64,000 nt of DNA from Candidatus Latescibacterota bacterium (GTDB taxonomy: Bacteria; Latescibacterota; UBA2968), in contig JAJDYX010000008.1 in assembly GCA_022824945.1 (NCBI GenBank), forward strand, positions 62,001 to 126,000, in the 5' to 3' direction. The translations under genes were made by a program, and so were the position numbers. Below the pieces are notes generated by a model. It made no database searches. It saw nothing but the letters and a program-made list of their open reading frames with translations, and was not told the DNA's origin. The first letter of the stretch is position 1, and the number at the start of each line of letters is the position of its first letter. Shown piece by piece: positions 1 through 9,864 of the stretch.

Positions 1-3000
1 CGTATGTGGAAATCGCCGTCTTCGTCGAGCACATAAGCAATGCCGCCGGACATGCCAGCTGCAAAGTTGCGCCCGGTTTTGCCCAAAATGACGGCCATTC
101 CACCCGTCATATACTCACATCCGTGATCGCCAATGCCTTCGACGACTGCGCTAACGCCCGAGTTTCGCACGCAGAAGCGTTCGCCTGCCTGACCGCGGAT
201 GAAGGCTTGCCCATTGGTTGCACCGTAGAAGGATACGTTGCCGATGATGATGTTGTCTTCGGCTTTGAAGGTGGATCCCTTGCGCGGATAGACAATTAGT
301 TTGCTGCCGCACAGTCCCTTGCCAAAGTAGTCATTGGCGTCGCCTTCGAGGCGGAAGGTGATGCCCGGCGGGGTAAAGGCTGCAAAAGATTGTCCGGCTG
401 ATCCCTCAAAGGTGATGTCAACGGTATCTTCGGGCAGGCCATCGGGTCCGAACCTGCGGGTGATTTCACTGCCGAGGATAGTGCCGACTACGCGGTTGGT
501 ATTTTTGATGTCGAATTTCGCGTGTACTTTGCTGCCATCTTTGAGAGCGGGTTCGCAAAGTTCGAGCAGGATCTGGTTGTCCATCGCATTTTCGAGGCCG
601 TGATCCTGATCGATCTGGCAATAACGACCAATTTCGGGATCGGCGTCTGGTTTTTCGAGAATGGGAGACAGATCCAGATATTTCGCTTTCCAGTGATCGG
701 TTTTTGCCTGGTGGAGCAGGTCGGTGCGACCGATGAGTTCATCGATGGTGCGCACGCCGAGTTGCGCCATTATTTCGCGCATGTCCTGTGCGATAAAACG
801 CAAGAAATTGACGACCTGGTCGGGGTCACCCATGAACTTTTTGCGCAGTTCGGGATGCTGCGTAGCCACACCCACAGGACAGGTGTCGAGGTGGCAAACG
901 CGCATCATGATGCAGCCCATGGCGACGAGTGCTGTGGTGGCAAATCCAAATTCTTCGGCGCCGAGCAGGGCTGCAATGATTACATCGCGCCCGGTTTTGA
1001 GTTGTCCGTCGGTTTCGACTACGATGCGCGATCTCAGATTGTTGAGCACCAGGGTCTGATGGGTTTCGGCAACGCCGAATTCCCAGGGCAGGCCAGCGTG
1101 TTTGATGCTGGTTTGCGGCGATGCGCCGGTGCCGCCATCGAGGCCGGATATGAGTACCACATCGCCGTGGCCTTTGGATACGCCCGCCGCGACGATGCCG
1201 ACATTGATTTCTGCGACGAGTTTGACGTTAATCCTGGCATAGTGGTTGGCGTTTTTGAGATCGTGAATGAGTTGCGCCAGATCTTCGATGGAGTAAATAT
1301 CGTGATGCGGCGGCGGTGAGATGAGTTCTACGCCCGGCGTGGAGTGCCGAACCGTGGCAATCCACGGATACACTTTTTGGCCGGGCAATTCGCCGCCTTC
1401 GCCAGGCTTGGCGCCTTGCGCCATTTTGATCTGCAATTCTTTGGCATTGACCAGATAATTGCTGGTGACGCCAAAGCGTCCAGAAGCCACTTGTTTGATG
1501 GCGCTGTTTTTGGAATCGCCATTGGGTTCGAGGGTATAACGCGCCGGGTCTTCGCCGCCTTCGCCGGTGTTGCTTTTGCCACCGAGACGATTCATCGCGA
1601 TGGCGAGTGCTTCGTGCGCTTCCTTGGATATTGATCCATAAGACATGGCGCCGGACTTAAAGCGCCTGGTGATTGCTTCGACGGGTTCAACTTCGTGTAT
1701 GGAAATGGGGGCACTGGCATAGTTGAAGTCCAGGAGACCGCGCAGAGTTGCCAGATTTTTGGCCTGTTGATCGATGAGGCCGGCGTATTCTTTGTACACT
1801 TCGTAATCGTTGGTGCGCGTAGCGTGCTGGAGCTTGTGAATCGTAAGGGGATTAAAGAGGTGATATTCCCCGCCCTGGCGCCACTGAAAATGTCCGCCTA
1901 CATCGAGGGTGCTGCCATTGACTGAAATTTGGGGATACGCATCGCGATGCCGCATCAGGGCTTCTCGAGCAATGACATCGAGGCCAATGCCGTCTATGCG
2001 GGAGTCTGTCCAGGTAAAGTATTGGTCAATGACGTTTTTTGAAATGCCAACTGCTTCAAAAATTTGAGCACCCCGATAGGACTTGATGGTGGAGATGCCC
2101 ATTTTGGCCATGACTTTGACTACGCCTTTTGTCGCGGACTTGACATATCCTTTGACCGCATCGCGGTAGGCGATACCGGTCAATTGCTTTTCGGAGATCA
2201 TGTCGGCGAGGCTTTCATAAGCCATATAGGGATTGATCGCCTGAGCGCCGTAGCCGATGAGCAAGCAGAAGTGATGCACTTCGCGGGGTTCACCTGTTTC
2301 GAGAGCAATCCCGACTTTGGTGCGCGTACCTTCTCGGATCAGGTGGTGGTGAAGACCGCTCATGGCCAGGAGCGCGGGAATGGGGGCGTGGTCTTTATCG
2401 ACACCGCGGTCTGAAAGAATGAGAATGGTATAACCGTCTTCTATGGCTTTGTCGGCTTCTGCACACAATTTGTGCATGGCTTTTTCGAGGCCGGCTTCAC
2501 CATCGGCCACATTGAAGAGCATGGGAATGGTGGTGGCTTTGAGGCCCGGACGGTCAACGCCGCGCAATTGCTCGAGCTCTTCATTGGTCAAAACGGGCGT
2601 ATCGAGATGGATTTGCCTGCAACTTTCGGGTTCGGGAATCAGCAGATTGCGCTCGGGACCAATGGTCGCATCGGCTGAGGTGATGACCTCTTCCTTGAGG
2701 GGATCAAGGGGTGGGTTGGTCACCTGGGCAAAGAGCTGTTTGAAGTAGTTGTAGAGCAGGTGCGGTTTGTTGGACAATACCGCCAATGGCGCGTCGTTGC
2801 CCATTGATCCGACGGGATCGCGCCCAATTTTGGACATGGGACCGACAAAAATTTTGAGATCTTCAAACGTATAGCCAAAAGCCTGTTGCCGCGTGAGTAT
2901 TTCGGCGTGACTTGTGGGAGGTGCAATAGGTGCAACTGCGGGCAAGTTTTTGAGTGAAATGAGATGGTCATCGAGCCATTGCTGGTAGGGATGCTCGGAG

Positions 3001-4298
3001 ATCATTGACTGTTTGACTTCGTCATCGGAAATGATGCGGCCCTTTTCAGTATCGACGAGGAGGATGCGACCGGGTTGCAATCGACCTTTGTAAGCGATGC
3101 GCTCGGGTTCTAATTCGCAGACACCCGCTTCGGAACTGAGGATGAGCAGGTCGTCTTTGGTGACGTAATAACGCGAAGGACGCAAGCCATTGCGGTCGAG
3201 GCAGGCACCCACGATTTCGCCATCGGTAAAGCCAATAGAAGCGGGACCATCCCAGGGTTCCATGAGGCAGGAATGGTATTCGTAGAAGGCGCGCCTTTCG
3301 GGACTCATACTCTCGTGATTTTCCCAGGGTTCGGGAATCATCATGACGGCTGCGTGCGCCATTGAGCGGCCAGATAGAGACAGAAATTCAAAGCAGTTGT
3401 CAAAGATTGCGGAATCTGACCCGTCTTCGTAGAGGATGGGGGATATTTTTTGTACGTCATCACCCCAGAGCTCTGAAGCCAACATCGCCTGTCGGGTTTT
3501 CATCCAGTTTTGATTTCCGCGCAGGGTGTTGATTTCGCCGTTGTGAATAAGGTAGCGATAGGGGTGCGACCGTTCCCAGGAGGGAAAGGTGTTGGTGGAA
3601 AAACGGGAATGCACGAGGACAATCGCGGCTTCCATGCGGTGATCTTGCAGTTCGGGATAAAATTCGGGCACCTGCATGGGCGTGAGCATGCCTTTGTACA
3701 CTATGGTGCGCGACGACAAGCTGGGGATGTAAAAATTTTTGTCGTGTTCGGCATAGCGGATCGTATTGGTGGCGCGCTTGCGAATGACGTAGAGTTTGCG
3801 TTCAAATGCCATGGAGTCGGGCAAGTCGGCACTGCGACCAATGAAAATTTGCCACACAACGGGTTCACAGGATCTGGAGGTGAGGCCCAGATAGAAGTTG
3901 TCGGTGGGCACTTTGCGCCAGCCGAGGACTTCCTGCCCTTCTTCCTGGACAATATCCTCAATGATTTGACGCGTTTTTTGGCGGATGGATCGATCCTCAT
4001 CATCGGTCATGAAAATCATGCCGATACCATAGTGACCGGGATCTGGCAGATCGATGTCGATCCCCTTGCAGGCGTGTTTGAAGAAACGATGTGGAATTTG
4101 CATCAAAATGCCAGCGCCGTCGCCCGTGTTGTCTTCGGCACCGCGCGCCCCCCGGTGGTCGAGACAGACAAGGGATTCGAGGGCCATTTTGACGATCTGG
4201 TTGGATTTTTCGCCTTTGATATTTACGACAAATCCAATGCCACAGGCGTCGCGTTCGTATTTGGGGTTGTAGAGTCCGTGCTTGCGAGGATATGCCAT
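1..4298 (-). CDS. gltB: Glutamate synthase (GOGAT) large subunit, 3' end off the window
   Basis: Makes two glutamates from glutamine and 2-oxoglutarate. The reading frame is open from the ATG at 4298 to the left edge (about 1432 codons; the family is usually about 1500, so only the very C-terminus is missing). The N-terminus reads [11 protein letters not shown] and continues to Asp-Ala-Cys19-Gly-Ile-Gly, so Cys19 is the class II amidotransferase nucleophile exposed after propeptide removal. The FMN synthase domain carries the 3Fe-4S pattern Cx5Cx4C at about residues 1128-1139 (ending CHLDTCPVG), and the glycine-rich beta-helix domain starts near residue 1330. The ribosome-binding site is AAGGAAT. 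It lies just downstream of a ferredoxin gene, which fits a ferredoxin-dependent enzyme, but a separate GltD subunit could be outside the window. Identity is secure; the electron donor is inferred. Confidence 0.96.
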   Translation of the reverse strand, partial: MAYPRKHGLYNPKYERDACGIGFVVNIKGEKSNQIVKMALESLVCLDHRGARGAEDNTGDGAGILMQIPHRFFKHACKGIDIDLPDPGHYGIGMIFMTDDEDRSIRQKTRQIIEDIVQEEGQEVLGWRKVPTDNFYLGLTSRSCEPVVWQIFIGRSADLPDSMAFERKLYVIRKRATNTIRYAEHDKNFYIPSLSSRTIVYKGMLTPMQVPEFYPELQDHRMEAAIVLVHSRFSTNTFPSWERSHPYRYLIHNGEINTLRGNQNWMKTRQAMLASELWGDDVQKISPILYEDGSDSAIFDNCFEFLSLSGRSMAHAAVMMIPEPWENHESMSPERRAFYEYHSCLMEPWDGPASIGFTDGEIVGACLDRNGLRPSRYYVTKDDLLILSSEAGVCELEPERIAYKGRLQPGRILLVDTEKGRIISDDEVKQSMISEHPYQQWLDDHLISLKNLPAVAPIAPPTSHAEILTRQQAFGYTFEDLKIFVGPMSKIGRDPVGSMGNDAPLAVLSNKPHLLYNYFKQLFAQVTNPPLDPLKEEVITSADATIGPERNLLIPEPESCRQIHLDTPVLTNEELEQLRGVDRPGLKATTIPMLFNVADGEAGLEKAMHKLCAEADKAIEDGYTILILSDRGVDKDHAPIPALLAMSGLHHHLIREGTRTKVGIALETGEPREVHHFCLLIGYGAQAINPYMAYESLADMISEKQLTGIAYRDAVKGYVKSATKGVVKVMAKMGISTIKSYRGAQIFEAVGISKNVIDQYFTWTDSRIDGIGLDVIAREALMRHRDAYPQISVNGSTLDVGGHFQWRQGGEYHLFNPLTIHKLQHATRTNDYEVYKEYAGLIDQQAKNLATLRGLLDFNYASAPISIHEVEPVEAITRRFKSGAMSYGSISKEAHEALAIAMNRLGGKSNTGEGGEDPARYTLEPNGDSKNSAIKQVASGRFGVTSNYLVNAKELQIKMAQGAKPGEGGELPGQKVYPWIATVRHSTPGVELISPPPHHDIYSIEDLAQLIHDLKNANHYARINVKLVAEINVGIVAAGVSKGHGDVVLISGLDGGTGASPQTSIKHAGLPWEFGVAETHQTLVLNNLRSRIVVETDGQLKTGRDVIIAALLGAEEFGFATTALVAMGCIMMRVCHLDTCPVGVATQHPELRKKFMGDPDQVVNFLRFIAQDMREIMAQLGVRTIDELIGRTDLLHQAKTDHWKAKYLDLSPILEKPDADPEIGRYCQIDQDHGLENAMDNQILLELCEPALKDGSKVHAKFDIKNTNRVVGTILGSEITRRFGPDGLPEDTVDITFEGSAGQSFAAFTPPGITFRLEGDANDYFGKGLCGSKLIVYPRKGSTFKAEDNIIIGNVSFYGATNGQAFIRGQAGERFCVRNSGVSAVVEGIGDHGCEYMTGGMAVILGKTGRNFAAGMSGGIAYVLDEDGDFHI

Positions 4299-4326
4299 AA
4301 AATTATTCCTTAATCACATGGCGCGA

Positions 4327-4359
4327 AAATGCCAGAACCGCGATCCGGCCCTGGCATTT
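4327..4359 (-). terminator. Hairpin between ferredoxin and gltB
   Basis: A perfect 9-bp stem, AAATGCCAG paired with CTGGCATTT, with a 15-nt loop, lies in the 85-nt gap between the ferredoxin stop and the gltB start. On the minus strand it is followed by only four T residues, so it may be a weak or partial terminator, or an mRNA-stabilising hairpin that sets the ferredoxin:gltB ratio. Confidence 0.5.
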
Positions 4360-4383
4360 GAAAACCGGTTATTTTGTTAGATG

Positions 4384-4647
4384 CTATTCAAAGGCGACTG
4401 CATTGATTTCGATGTACTCCAACCATTCGTCTGGCGTGTCTTCTTCGGCAAAGATCGCTTCAACCGGGCATTCGGGTTCACAGGCTCCGCAGTCGATGCA
4501 TTCTTCGGGATGAATATAGAGCATATTGAGACGTTCATCTTCCGGCAAATCGGTTGCGTCGGGTTCGTAGATGCAGTCCACCGGACAGACTTCCACACAG
4601 GCCTTGTCCATAACATCAATGCATGGCTCGGCGATAATATAGGCCAT
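4384..4647 (-). CDS. fdxA: 7Fe/8Fe ferredoxin (FdxA type)
   Basis: An 87-residue soluble electron carrier. The N-terminus [20 protein letters not shown] is characteristic of actinobacterial-style FdxA. Cysteines occur at about 9, 17, 21 and 25, followed by the classic [12 protein letters not shown] cluster motif, so two Fe-S centres (3Fe-4S plus 4Fe-4S in the family) are expected. The C-terminus is acidic. It sits between a siroheme nitrite/sulfite reductase and glutamate synthase, both of which can take electrons from ferredoxin, so a donor role to one or both is a reasonable inference. A good sigma70-like promoter lies directly upstream. Confidence 0.9.
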   Translation of the reverse strand: MAYIIAEPCIDVMDKACVEVCPVDCIYEPDATDLPEDERLNMLYIHPEECIDCGACEPECPVEAIFAEEDTPDEWLEYIEINAVAFE

Positions 4648-4690
4648 TTTTATTTTTCCTTTCCTTTGCTATTGTTCCGACTCATCCGGC

Positions 4691-4731
4691 GTTGGCTTTG
4701 CCAAATATACTTATTTGGTTGGCTTTGTCAA
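4691..4731 (-). promoter_or_regulatory. Promoter of the ferredoxin gene with a direct-repeat operator candidate
   Basis: On the minus strand TTGACA (4731-4726) and TATATT (4709-4704) are 16 nt apart, close to the sigma70 optimum. The 10-mer GTTGGCTTTG (plus-strand reading) occurs twice, at 4691-4700 and 4718-4727, exactly 27 bp apart, one copy overlapping the -35 and the other just past the -10. This spacing could be a regulator site; the regulator is unknown. Confidence 0.6.
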
Positions 4732-4785
4732 GTATTGTAAGTTAAAATTATGATTGCAGGTACGAAAAAGAAGAATTTTTTACTT

Positions 4786-5349
4786 TTAGGACAGATTTTC
4801 GAGGAGTTTTGCAACGGACCAATCGCCTTCGGCGCGAATGTCCAGGGTGAATCGTTGCCTGGTATCTTTTCTGCGTTCGGCAATTACCGCTGAACCGTTG
4901 TAAAGCTGGTGTAAAAAAGCCTGAAGGTCGTCATTTATGGCGTTGTGCGTGTTTTCTGTATTGGGAGCATTGAGGCGGTCGTTGAGGATGAGTCTGAGTT
5001 CACTTCCTCGGAACGCGACCGCTTCTTCTGCTTCAAGGCGCTGGCAGATTGCACAGGCCGCGTGAACCGCTGAGGACAATTGCTGTGCAAAATTACCTCC
5101 GTTGGGTTGCTTGCGGTTGTAGAGCAGGCCGCGTTTTGCGTCCGTGTCGTCAATGCTGATGTCGTATTCGTGACCGATTAGCAGGGTCACGGGTCCATTG
5201 GGTACGTGACTGTAATCGGCTGCATCGAGTAGCACATCGGACCCATTGTGGGCAGAAATCCAGTTGTTGAAGGTTTTGAACCAGGTCTCAGGTGCGATAT
5301 TGTGCCCCTGATCGAGATAAAATTTGACGCTGATTTTGTGGGTTGGCAT
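4786..5349 (-). CDS. Hypothetical protein downstream of nitrite/sulfite reductase
   Basis: 187 residues, starting MPTHKISVKFYLDQGHN, not recognised. No signal peptide, membrane segment or obvious catalytic motif is visible; the composition is that of a soluble mixed alpha/beta protein with a basic stretch (RRKDTRQRF) near the C-terminus. It starts 9 nt after the stop of the reductase gene, so the two are almost certainly co-transcribed and the protein may assist the reductase (assembly, electron transfer or regulation). Function otherwise unknown. Confidence 0.75.
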   Translation of the reverse strand: MPTHKISVKFYLDQGHNIAPETWFKTFNNWISAHNGSDVLLDAADYSHVPNGPVTLLIGHEYDISIDDTDAKRGLLYNRKQPNGGNFAQQLSSAVHAACAICQRLEAEEAVAFRGSELRLILNDRLNAPNTENTHNAINDDLQAFLHQLYNGSAVIAERRKDTRQRFTLDIRAEGDWSVAKLLENLS

Positions 5350-5358
5350 AATTACCTT

Positions 5359-7587
5359 TCACACCACATTCATTTGACCATAACAGGCATAGGCTTCTTC
5401 GATGAAGAGTTGTGCTTCTTCGACGACCTGATGGGCTATGTCGCGGGTGTATTCGGCGACTTCTTCTTCGTGAACGCGGAAGAGATAACTGGCAAATTTT
5501 GCGCCGGCAAACTGGTTGTAGAACAATTCGGTATCGCAAAAACGCGTGCGAAATTCTTCAATGATGACATCGGCATCTTCTGGTACATCGAGAAACTGCG
5601 TTTTGACCAGTGCTTTGGCGGCGTGCAACATGGCGCTAAAAGCCGTTTTGTACGCGGCTTCGTAGTCTCCTTCCTCCAGGTAAATCTGTGATTCAAAGGA
5701 TTCGGTTTCACAGCCGGACAGTTCAAATTGCACCAGTGAAACCACTTCGCCAGCGCATTCGCCTTTGCCCATATCGCCGATGGTAAATTCGCGCGTATCG
5801 CCCCAGTCCGTATAGTAGGAGGGGTCTATTTCGTGCATGGGAACCTGCGTGAGGCCCTGAAGCAGTTCTTTGACGTCTTTTTTTCCGATGCGCTGAATAT
5901 AGGCCTGAAAGCTTTCGTCTTTTTCGCGGTTTTCAACGTAATTGTCGGTGATGCGTTCGATGACGGCCGGAATATTTTTTGAGGGGATAGCACCCATGGC
6001 CAGGCCATAAGAGGCCGCATTTTCGGTCCATTGTCCGCCGAGTACGACCTGGAAATGCGGCACGGTATAGCCATTGATTTTTCGGCTGTTGCCGTAAAAA
6101 CCGAGATCGGCTACGTGGTGTTGCCCGCAGGAGTTAAAACACCCGCTGATTTTGATGCGGAAGTTTTTGATGGCTTCGTCGAGTTGGAGATTCTGTTGCG
6201 CCAATTGCGTTCGCAATTCCGCAGCGAGACCGCGCGATGAGGAAATGCCCAATTTGCAGGTATCGGTGCCCGGGCAGGCGGTGACATCGACAATGGTGCC
6301 AGCCCCGGGTTCGGCTAATCCCAGTTCACAGAGGTCATTGTAGAGTGAAACGACATCGGATTCGCTGACCCATCGCAGGATGATGTTTTGTTCGACGGTG
6401 GCGCGAATGGTGTCTTTGACGTATTTGCGCGCGATATCGGCCAGGTCTCGCATCTGGTCGGATGTGATATCCCCAAGAGGCAGACATATTGTTGCGACCA
6501 CATAACCTTCTTGTCGTTGTTTGTAGATGTTGGTCTCTGCCCAGGCGTCAAATTCTTTGGGACGCGCAACCCCATTTAGGGGAGCCGCGATTTTGAGGGG
6601 TTCTTCACCGTAGCTATCCAGGTCGTCGAGATAGGCCGTCCACGCAGGGTCGTCGGGCATGATTTTGCGTTCTTCTTCGACCAGGCGAATAAATTCTTCG
6701 ATGCCGAGCTTGGCGACGAGGAATTTGATGCGGGCGCGGGCGCGATTTGTTTTTTCGCCCAGGCGGGCAAAAACGCGGCATATTGCCTGCGCTGTGGGCA
6801 AGAGTTCTTCGGGGGGCAAAAATTCCGAGTAGAGTTTGGCCTGGTGGGGCACGGCGCCCAAGCCGCCGCCGACGTAGGTTTCGAACCCACGCTTGCCGTC
6901 TTTGATGCGCGCGATCATGCCCATATCGTGCATGCTGGTCAAACCGCATGCTTCCTGAGCGCATCCGGAAAAGGCGATTTTGAATTTGCGACCAAAGTCC
7001 TGGCAGTCGGGATGCCCGAGGAGGAAGTTGGCAAGGGCATGAGAATACGGCGTGACATCGAATGTTTCGGTGTGACACACGCCCGAGAGCGGACAGGCCG
7101 TGACATTGCGGATGGAGTTTCCGCAGGCTTCGCGGGTGGTAATGCCCACGGCGGCGAGGCGGCGCATGAGGTCGGGTGTGTCTTCGATGTGTACGTAGTG
7201 AATTTGAATATCCTGGCGCGTGGTGATGTGCAAAATGCCATCAGAATATTCTTCGGCTATGTCGGCCAAGACATCCATTTGATCGGTGGTAAGACCGCCA
7301 TAAGGGATTTTGATGCGCTGCATACCAGGCGCATCCCAGACCGTGTCTGGCCCTTTGAGAAGGTCGCCGCTGGGGTATTGGAGTGGTTTGGTTACCTGGC
7401 CGTCAAAGCGTTGTCCATTGTCGTATCGCTGGCCGTAAACACCGCGGCGCAGACGGGTTTCGGCAAAGACGCGGTCGTCAATTTGTCCCTGTTTTTTTTG
7501 TTCGATCTGCGCTTCAAATGTATCGATTTCAGCACCTATATCTTCCGGGATCAAATCGCGCAATTCTTCTTTCCAGTTCGCGTTCAT
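5359..7587 (-). CDS. Ferredoxin-type nitrite/sulfite reductase with helical C-terminal extension
   Basis: 742 residues; reduces nitrite to ammonia or sulfite to sulfide with a siroheme-4Fe-4S centre. Two ferredoxin-like/siroheme repeats are present. The second carries the full cluster signature, TACPGTDTC near residue 438 and ISGCFNSCGQHH near 480 (Cx5C ... Cx3C). The first repeat has a related but altered set, TACPLSGVC and SGCAQEACG (Cx5C ... Cx4C). Family members usually end near residue 560-580; here about 130 extra, mostly helical residues follow, including an AYKTAFSAMLHAAKALV helix that resembles HEPN-type domains. The start has an AGGTGA ribosome-binding site. The neighbours (ferredoxin, glutamate synthase) favour nitrite, but sulfite cannot be excluded from sequence alone, so no symbol is assigned. 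Confidence 0.9.
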   Translation of the reverse strand: MNANWKEELRDLIPEDIGAEIDTFEAQIEQKKQGQIDDRVFAETRLRRGVYGQRYDNGQRFDGQVTKPLQYPSGDLLKGPDTVWDAPGMQRIKIPYGGLTTDQMDVLADIAEEYSDGILHITTRQDIQIHYVHIEDTPDLMRRLAAVGITTREACGNSIRNVTACPLSGVCHTETFDVTPYSHALANFLLGHPDCQDFGRKFKIAFSGCAQEACGLTSMHDMGMIARIKDGKRGFETYVGGGLGAVPHQAKLYSEFLPPEELLPTAQAICRVFARLGEKTNRARARIKFLVAKLGIEEFIRLVEEERKIMPDDPAWTAYLDDLDSYGEEPLKIAAPLNGVARPKEFDAWAETNIYKQRQEGYVVATICLPLGDITSDQMRDLADIARKYVKDTIRATVEQNIILRWVSESDVVSLYNDLCELGLAEPGAGTIVDVTACPGTDTCKLGISSSRGLAAELRTQLAQQNLQLDEAIKNFRIKISGCFNSCGQHHVADLGFYGNSRKINGYTVPHFQVVLGGQWTENAASYGLAMGAIPSKNIPAVIERITDNYVENREKDESFQAYIQRIGKKDVKELLQGLTQVPMHEIDPSYYTDWGDTREFTIGDMGKGECAGEVVSLVQFELSGCETESFESQIYLEEGDYEAAYKTAFSAMLHAAKALVKTQFLDVPEDADVIIEEFRTRFCDTELFYNQFAGAKFASYLFRVHEEEVAEYTRDIAHQVVEEAQLFIEEAYACYGQMNVV

Positions 7588-7663
7588 AATATATCACCTG
7601 TAGCGGAGATTGTAGATTGAACATGATCAAAAAGCGAATGTGAAACTTAGTGTATTATGGGGA

Positions 7664-7697
7664 TTTGTCAAGGGTAAAAGGTAAGAGGTGAGAGGTG
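7664..7697. repeat. Short iterated intergenic motif GGTAAAAGG/GGTGAGAGG
   Basis: The gap between the reductase and moaA contains GGGTAAAAGGTAAGAGGTGAG in tandem variants. A closely similar run (AAAGGTGAGAGGTAAAAGG and variants) lies at 54721-54752. On the minus strand the same segment also supplies a TTGACA box (7669-7664) without a convincing -10. Confidence 0.5.
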
Positions 7698-8708
7698 TTA
7701 TCCCCCGATTTGATACATTTCGATTTTGCGCGTTGCCGGGGTGTGAGCAGAGCGGATTTCAGAGTAGCGGTCCGTACGGTGATGCCATATCCGGGTGATC
7801 TGGTCGCGCAGATGGGCGTTGGACGCGCCTCGTCTCAGGGCATCGCGCAGATCTGTTCCCTCTGAGGCGAAGAGACAGGTGTAGAGTTTGCCGTCGGTGG
7901 ATAGGCGCGCGCGCGTGCAGTCGCCACAAAAGGGTTGCGTGACAGAGGCGATGATGCCGATTTCACCGCCGCCATCGAGATAGCGATAGCGTTTTGCGAC
8001 TTCGCCTGTGTAGTTGGGGTCAAGGGGTTCGAGGGGTAAGACGGTGTGAATGCGATCAATAATTTCTACAGCGGGCACGACCTGATCCATGTTCCAATTG
8101 TTGCGATTGCCCACGTCCATAAATTCGATAAATCGCAAGATGTGTCTCGTGTTGTGGAAGTGTTGGGCAAGGTCGATAACGAGGTGATCGTTAATGCCTT
8201 TTTGTACGACTGCGTTGATTTTTATCGCCTGAAAGCCCGCTTTTTCAGCCGCGCGGATGCCTTCGAGTACGCGCTCGGTGCCATAGGTGCGACCGCTCAT
8301 GAGATTAAAGGTCTGGTCGTCAATCGCATCGAGGCTCACGGTGAGCCGGTGCAGACCGGCGTCTTTGAGGCTCTGTGCTTTGTCGGCGAGAAGATAGCCA
8401 TTGGTGGTGAGGGTGAGGTCTTGTACGCCATTTATCTGCGACAGTTTGGCGATGAGGGTTTCGAGGTCTCGGCGCAGGAGGGGTTCACCGCCGGTAACGC
8501 GGATTTTGGTGACGCCGAGATCGACAAAAATTCTGGTGAGGCGGGTGATTTCTTCAAAGGTGAGGATTTCTACTTTGGGAAGAAATTCGTATTTTTCGCC
8601 AAAAATCTCAGCGGGCATGCAATAGGGGCAGCGGAAATTGCATTTGTCAGTGACCGAGATACGCAGGTCGCGGATGGGGCGTTGCAATGTGTCGAGGAGG
8701 TCGGACAT
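7698..8708 (-). CDS. moaA: GTP 3',8-cyclase MoaA
   Basis: 336 residues, normal family length. Radical-SAM enzyme for the first step of molybdenum cofactor synthesis (GTP to 3',8-cyclo-H2GTP, processed by MoaC to cPMP). The SAM-cluster motif CNFRCPYC lies at about residues 23-30. The second cluster is formed by FCGDCTRARLSTDG followed by YTC near residue 260. The protein ends in the Gly-Gly tail (MYQIGG) that MoaA needs for activity. There is no clear Shine-Dalgarno sequence: the 20 nt before the ATG are an A/T run made of TTTTTAA repeats. Other moa genes are not in the window. Confidence 0.96.
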   Translation of the reverse strand: MSDLLDTLQRPIRDLRISVTDKCNFRCPYCMPAEIFGEKYEFLPKVEILTFEEITRLTRIFVDLGVTKIRVTGGEPLLRRDLETLIAKLSQINGVQDLTLTTNGYLLADKAQSLKDAGLHRLTVSLDAIDDQTFNLMSGRTYGTERVLEGIRAAEKAGFQAIKINAVVQKGINDHLVIDLAQHFHNTRHILRFIEFMDVGNRNNWNMDQVVPAVEIIDRIHTVLPLEPLDPNYTGEVAKRYRYLDGGGEIGIIASVTQPFCGDCTRARLSTDGKLYTCLFASEGTDLRDALRRGASNAHLRDQITRIWHHRTDRYSEIRSAHTPATRKIEMYQIGG

Positions 8709-8728
8709 GGGAATTAAAAATTAAAAAT

Positions 8729-9745
8729 TTAGAATTTCAAGATTGTCCATACGGGTACGTGATCCGAAGCAAAGTCGCCGCGTGTCGTATAGACGATTTC
8801 GCCGTCAGAGAAGCGGATGCGCGAGCGGGTTCCCTTCACGGCTTCGGCGTGGGTGAAAATGCCCGATGATTGGACGTGATTTTTCAGGTTTTGGGACACG
8901 AGGATTTGGTCGAAGAGGATCGCTTTGACTTTGACGTCTCGCGCAAAATTGTGAGGCCTGTCCCGCCATTTGTTGTTTTCTGCGCGCGCACCCGGGACCA
9001 TAGGGTCAAAGGTATCGCTTTCGATTTTGTTGTAGAGATAGTTATATCCATAAGAACAATGGTCCCGATTCAACAAGGCTTCGGATGTGTTGTAGAGAAA
9101 TGCATCGGGTACCTGGTCGATTCCGGGAAGCGCGTCGGGATTGCCGTATTCGAGAATGTTGAGCGAGCGGTCGTCGGGGTTGTCGTTGAAGTCGCCGAGC
9201 AATACGATGCGGTCGTATTTCACGCGGCTGGTGAGATAACGCATGGTCATGGTTGCGCTGGCTTCTCGGCGCAGGCTGGTTTTGGCGCGTCCACCTGATC
9301 GCGATTTGGCGTGGTGAACCAGAACTATCAGGCGGCGACCATATCCTTCGACATAAGCCTGAAGCAGGTCGCGCTTTCGAGGAAATGCCTGGTCGTGTAC
9401 TTTTTCGGGAAAGACCATTTTGAGATCGGTAATTTCATAAGGCTCGCGTACAGCTATGGCGAGTTCTTGAAGTTCATCGGGATCATTGAGCATGCCAATG
9501 GTATAGTTGTCGGGCAGAATGCGTTCGAGTGCGGATTTTGATTGGATTTCCTGAAAGCCGATGATGTCCGCATCGAGTTCGCGCACAACTGTTTGCAGGC
9601 GTTCCTGGCGTGCGGCGGAAATGCCATCGTCGAGCCAATAGATGTTGTAAGTCGCAATCTTGATCTCGGCGGGCTGTGGACCACACGCAAAAAATAGAAG
9701 CAGAATCAGGGGGGCGAGATATGTCATCCGTGCATGTTTTTGCAT
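8729..9745 (-). CDS. Exported lipoprotein of the endonuclease/exonuclease/phosphatase family
   Basis: 338 residues from the ATG at 9745, chosen because AGGAGA lies 7 nt upstream and because it gives a lipoprotein signal (MQKHARMTYLAPLILLLFFAC; the lipobox Cys follows LFFA). A longer frame exists to 9868 but runs through the smc terminator. The mature part starts with KIATYNIYWLDDG and IIGFQEIQS, the Mg-binding Asn and Glu of the DNase I/endonuclease-exonuclease-phosphatase fold; LLGDFNDNP and SDHVPV supply the other catalytic residues (Asp-Asn and Asp-His). The substrate may be a nucleic acid or phosphoester outside the cytoplasm. It ends 20 nt before moaA. Confidence 0.85.
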   Translation of the reverse strand: MQKHARMTYLAPLILLLFFACGPQPAEIKIATYNIYWLDDGISAARQERLQTVVRELDADIIGFQEIQSKSALERILPDNYTIGMLNDPDELQELAIAVREPYEITDLKMVFPEKVHDQAFPRKRDLLQAYVEGYGRRLIVLVHHAKSRSGGRAKTSLRREASATMTMRYLTSRVKYDRIVLLGDFNDNPDDRSLNILEYGNPDALPGIDQVPDAFLYNTSEALLNRDHCSYGYNYLYNKIESDTFDPMVPGARAENNKWRDRPHNFARDVKVKAILFDQILVSQNLKNHVQSSGIFTHAEAVKGTRSRIRFSDGEIVYTTRGDFASDHVPVWTILKF

Positions 9746-9802
9746 GCTGATCTCCTGATAGAGTACGGGTAGGGCTATCTGTCCAATAATATACACGATT
9801 GC

Positions 9803-9845
9803 GAAAAAAATAAAAGGGCGGCGGTTGTTTATACCGTCGCCCTTT
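9803..9845 (-). terminator. Intrinsic terminator of smc
   Basis: On the minus strand AAAGGGCGACGGT and ACCGCCGCCCTTT form a 13-bp stem (one G-T pair) with a 7-nt loop, followed by TATTTTTTT. It lies 20 nt beyond the smc stop and ahead of the lipoprotein start. Confidence 0.88.
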
Positions 9846-9864
9846 GTGTTGTCCGAGGTTGGGA

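Noticed and set aside
522-1319. Plus-strand open frames of 100-267 codons across 1-4313
   Set aside because: They are antisense to glutamate synthase, whose minus-strand reading has recognisable motifs throughout.
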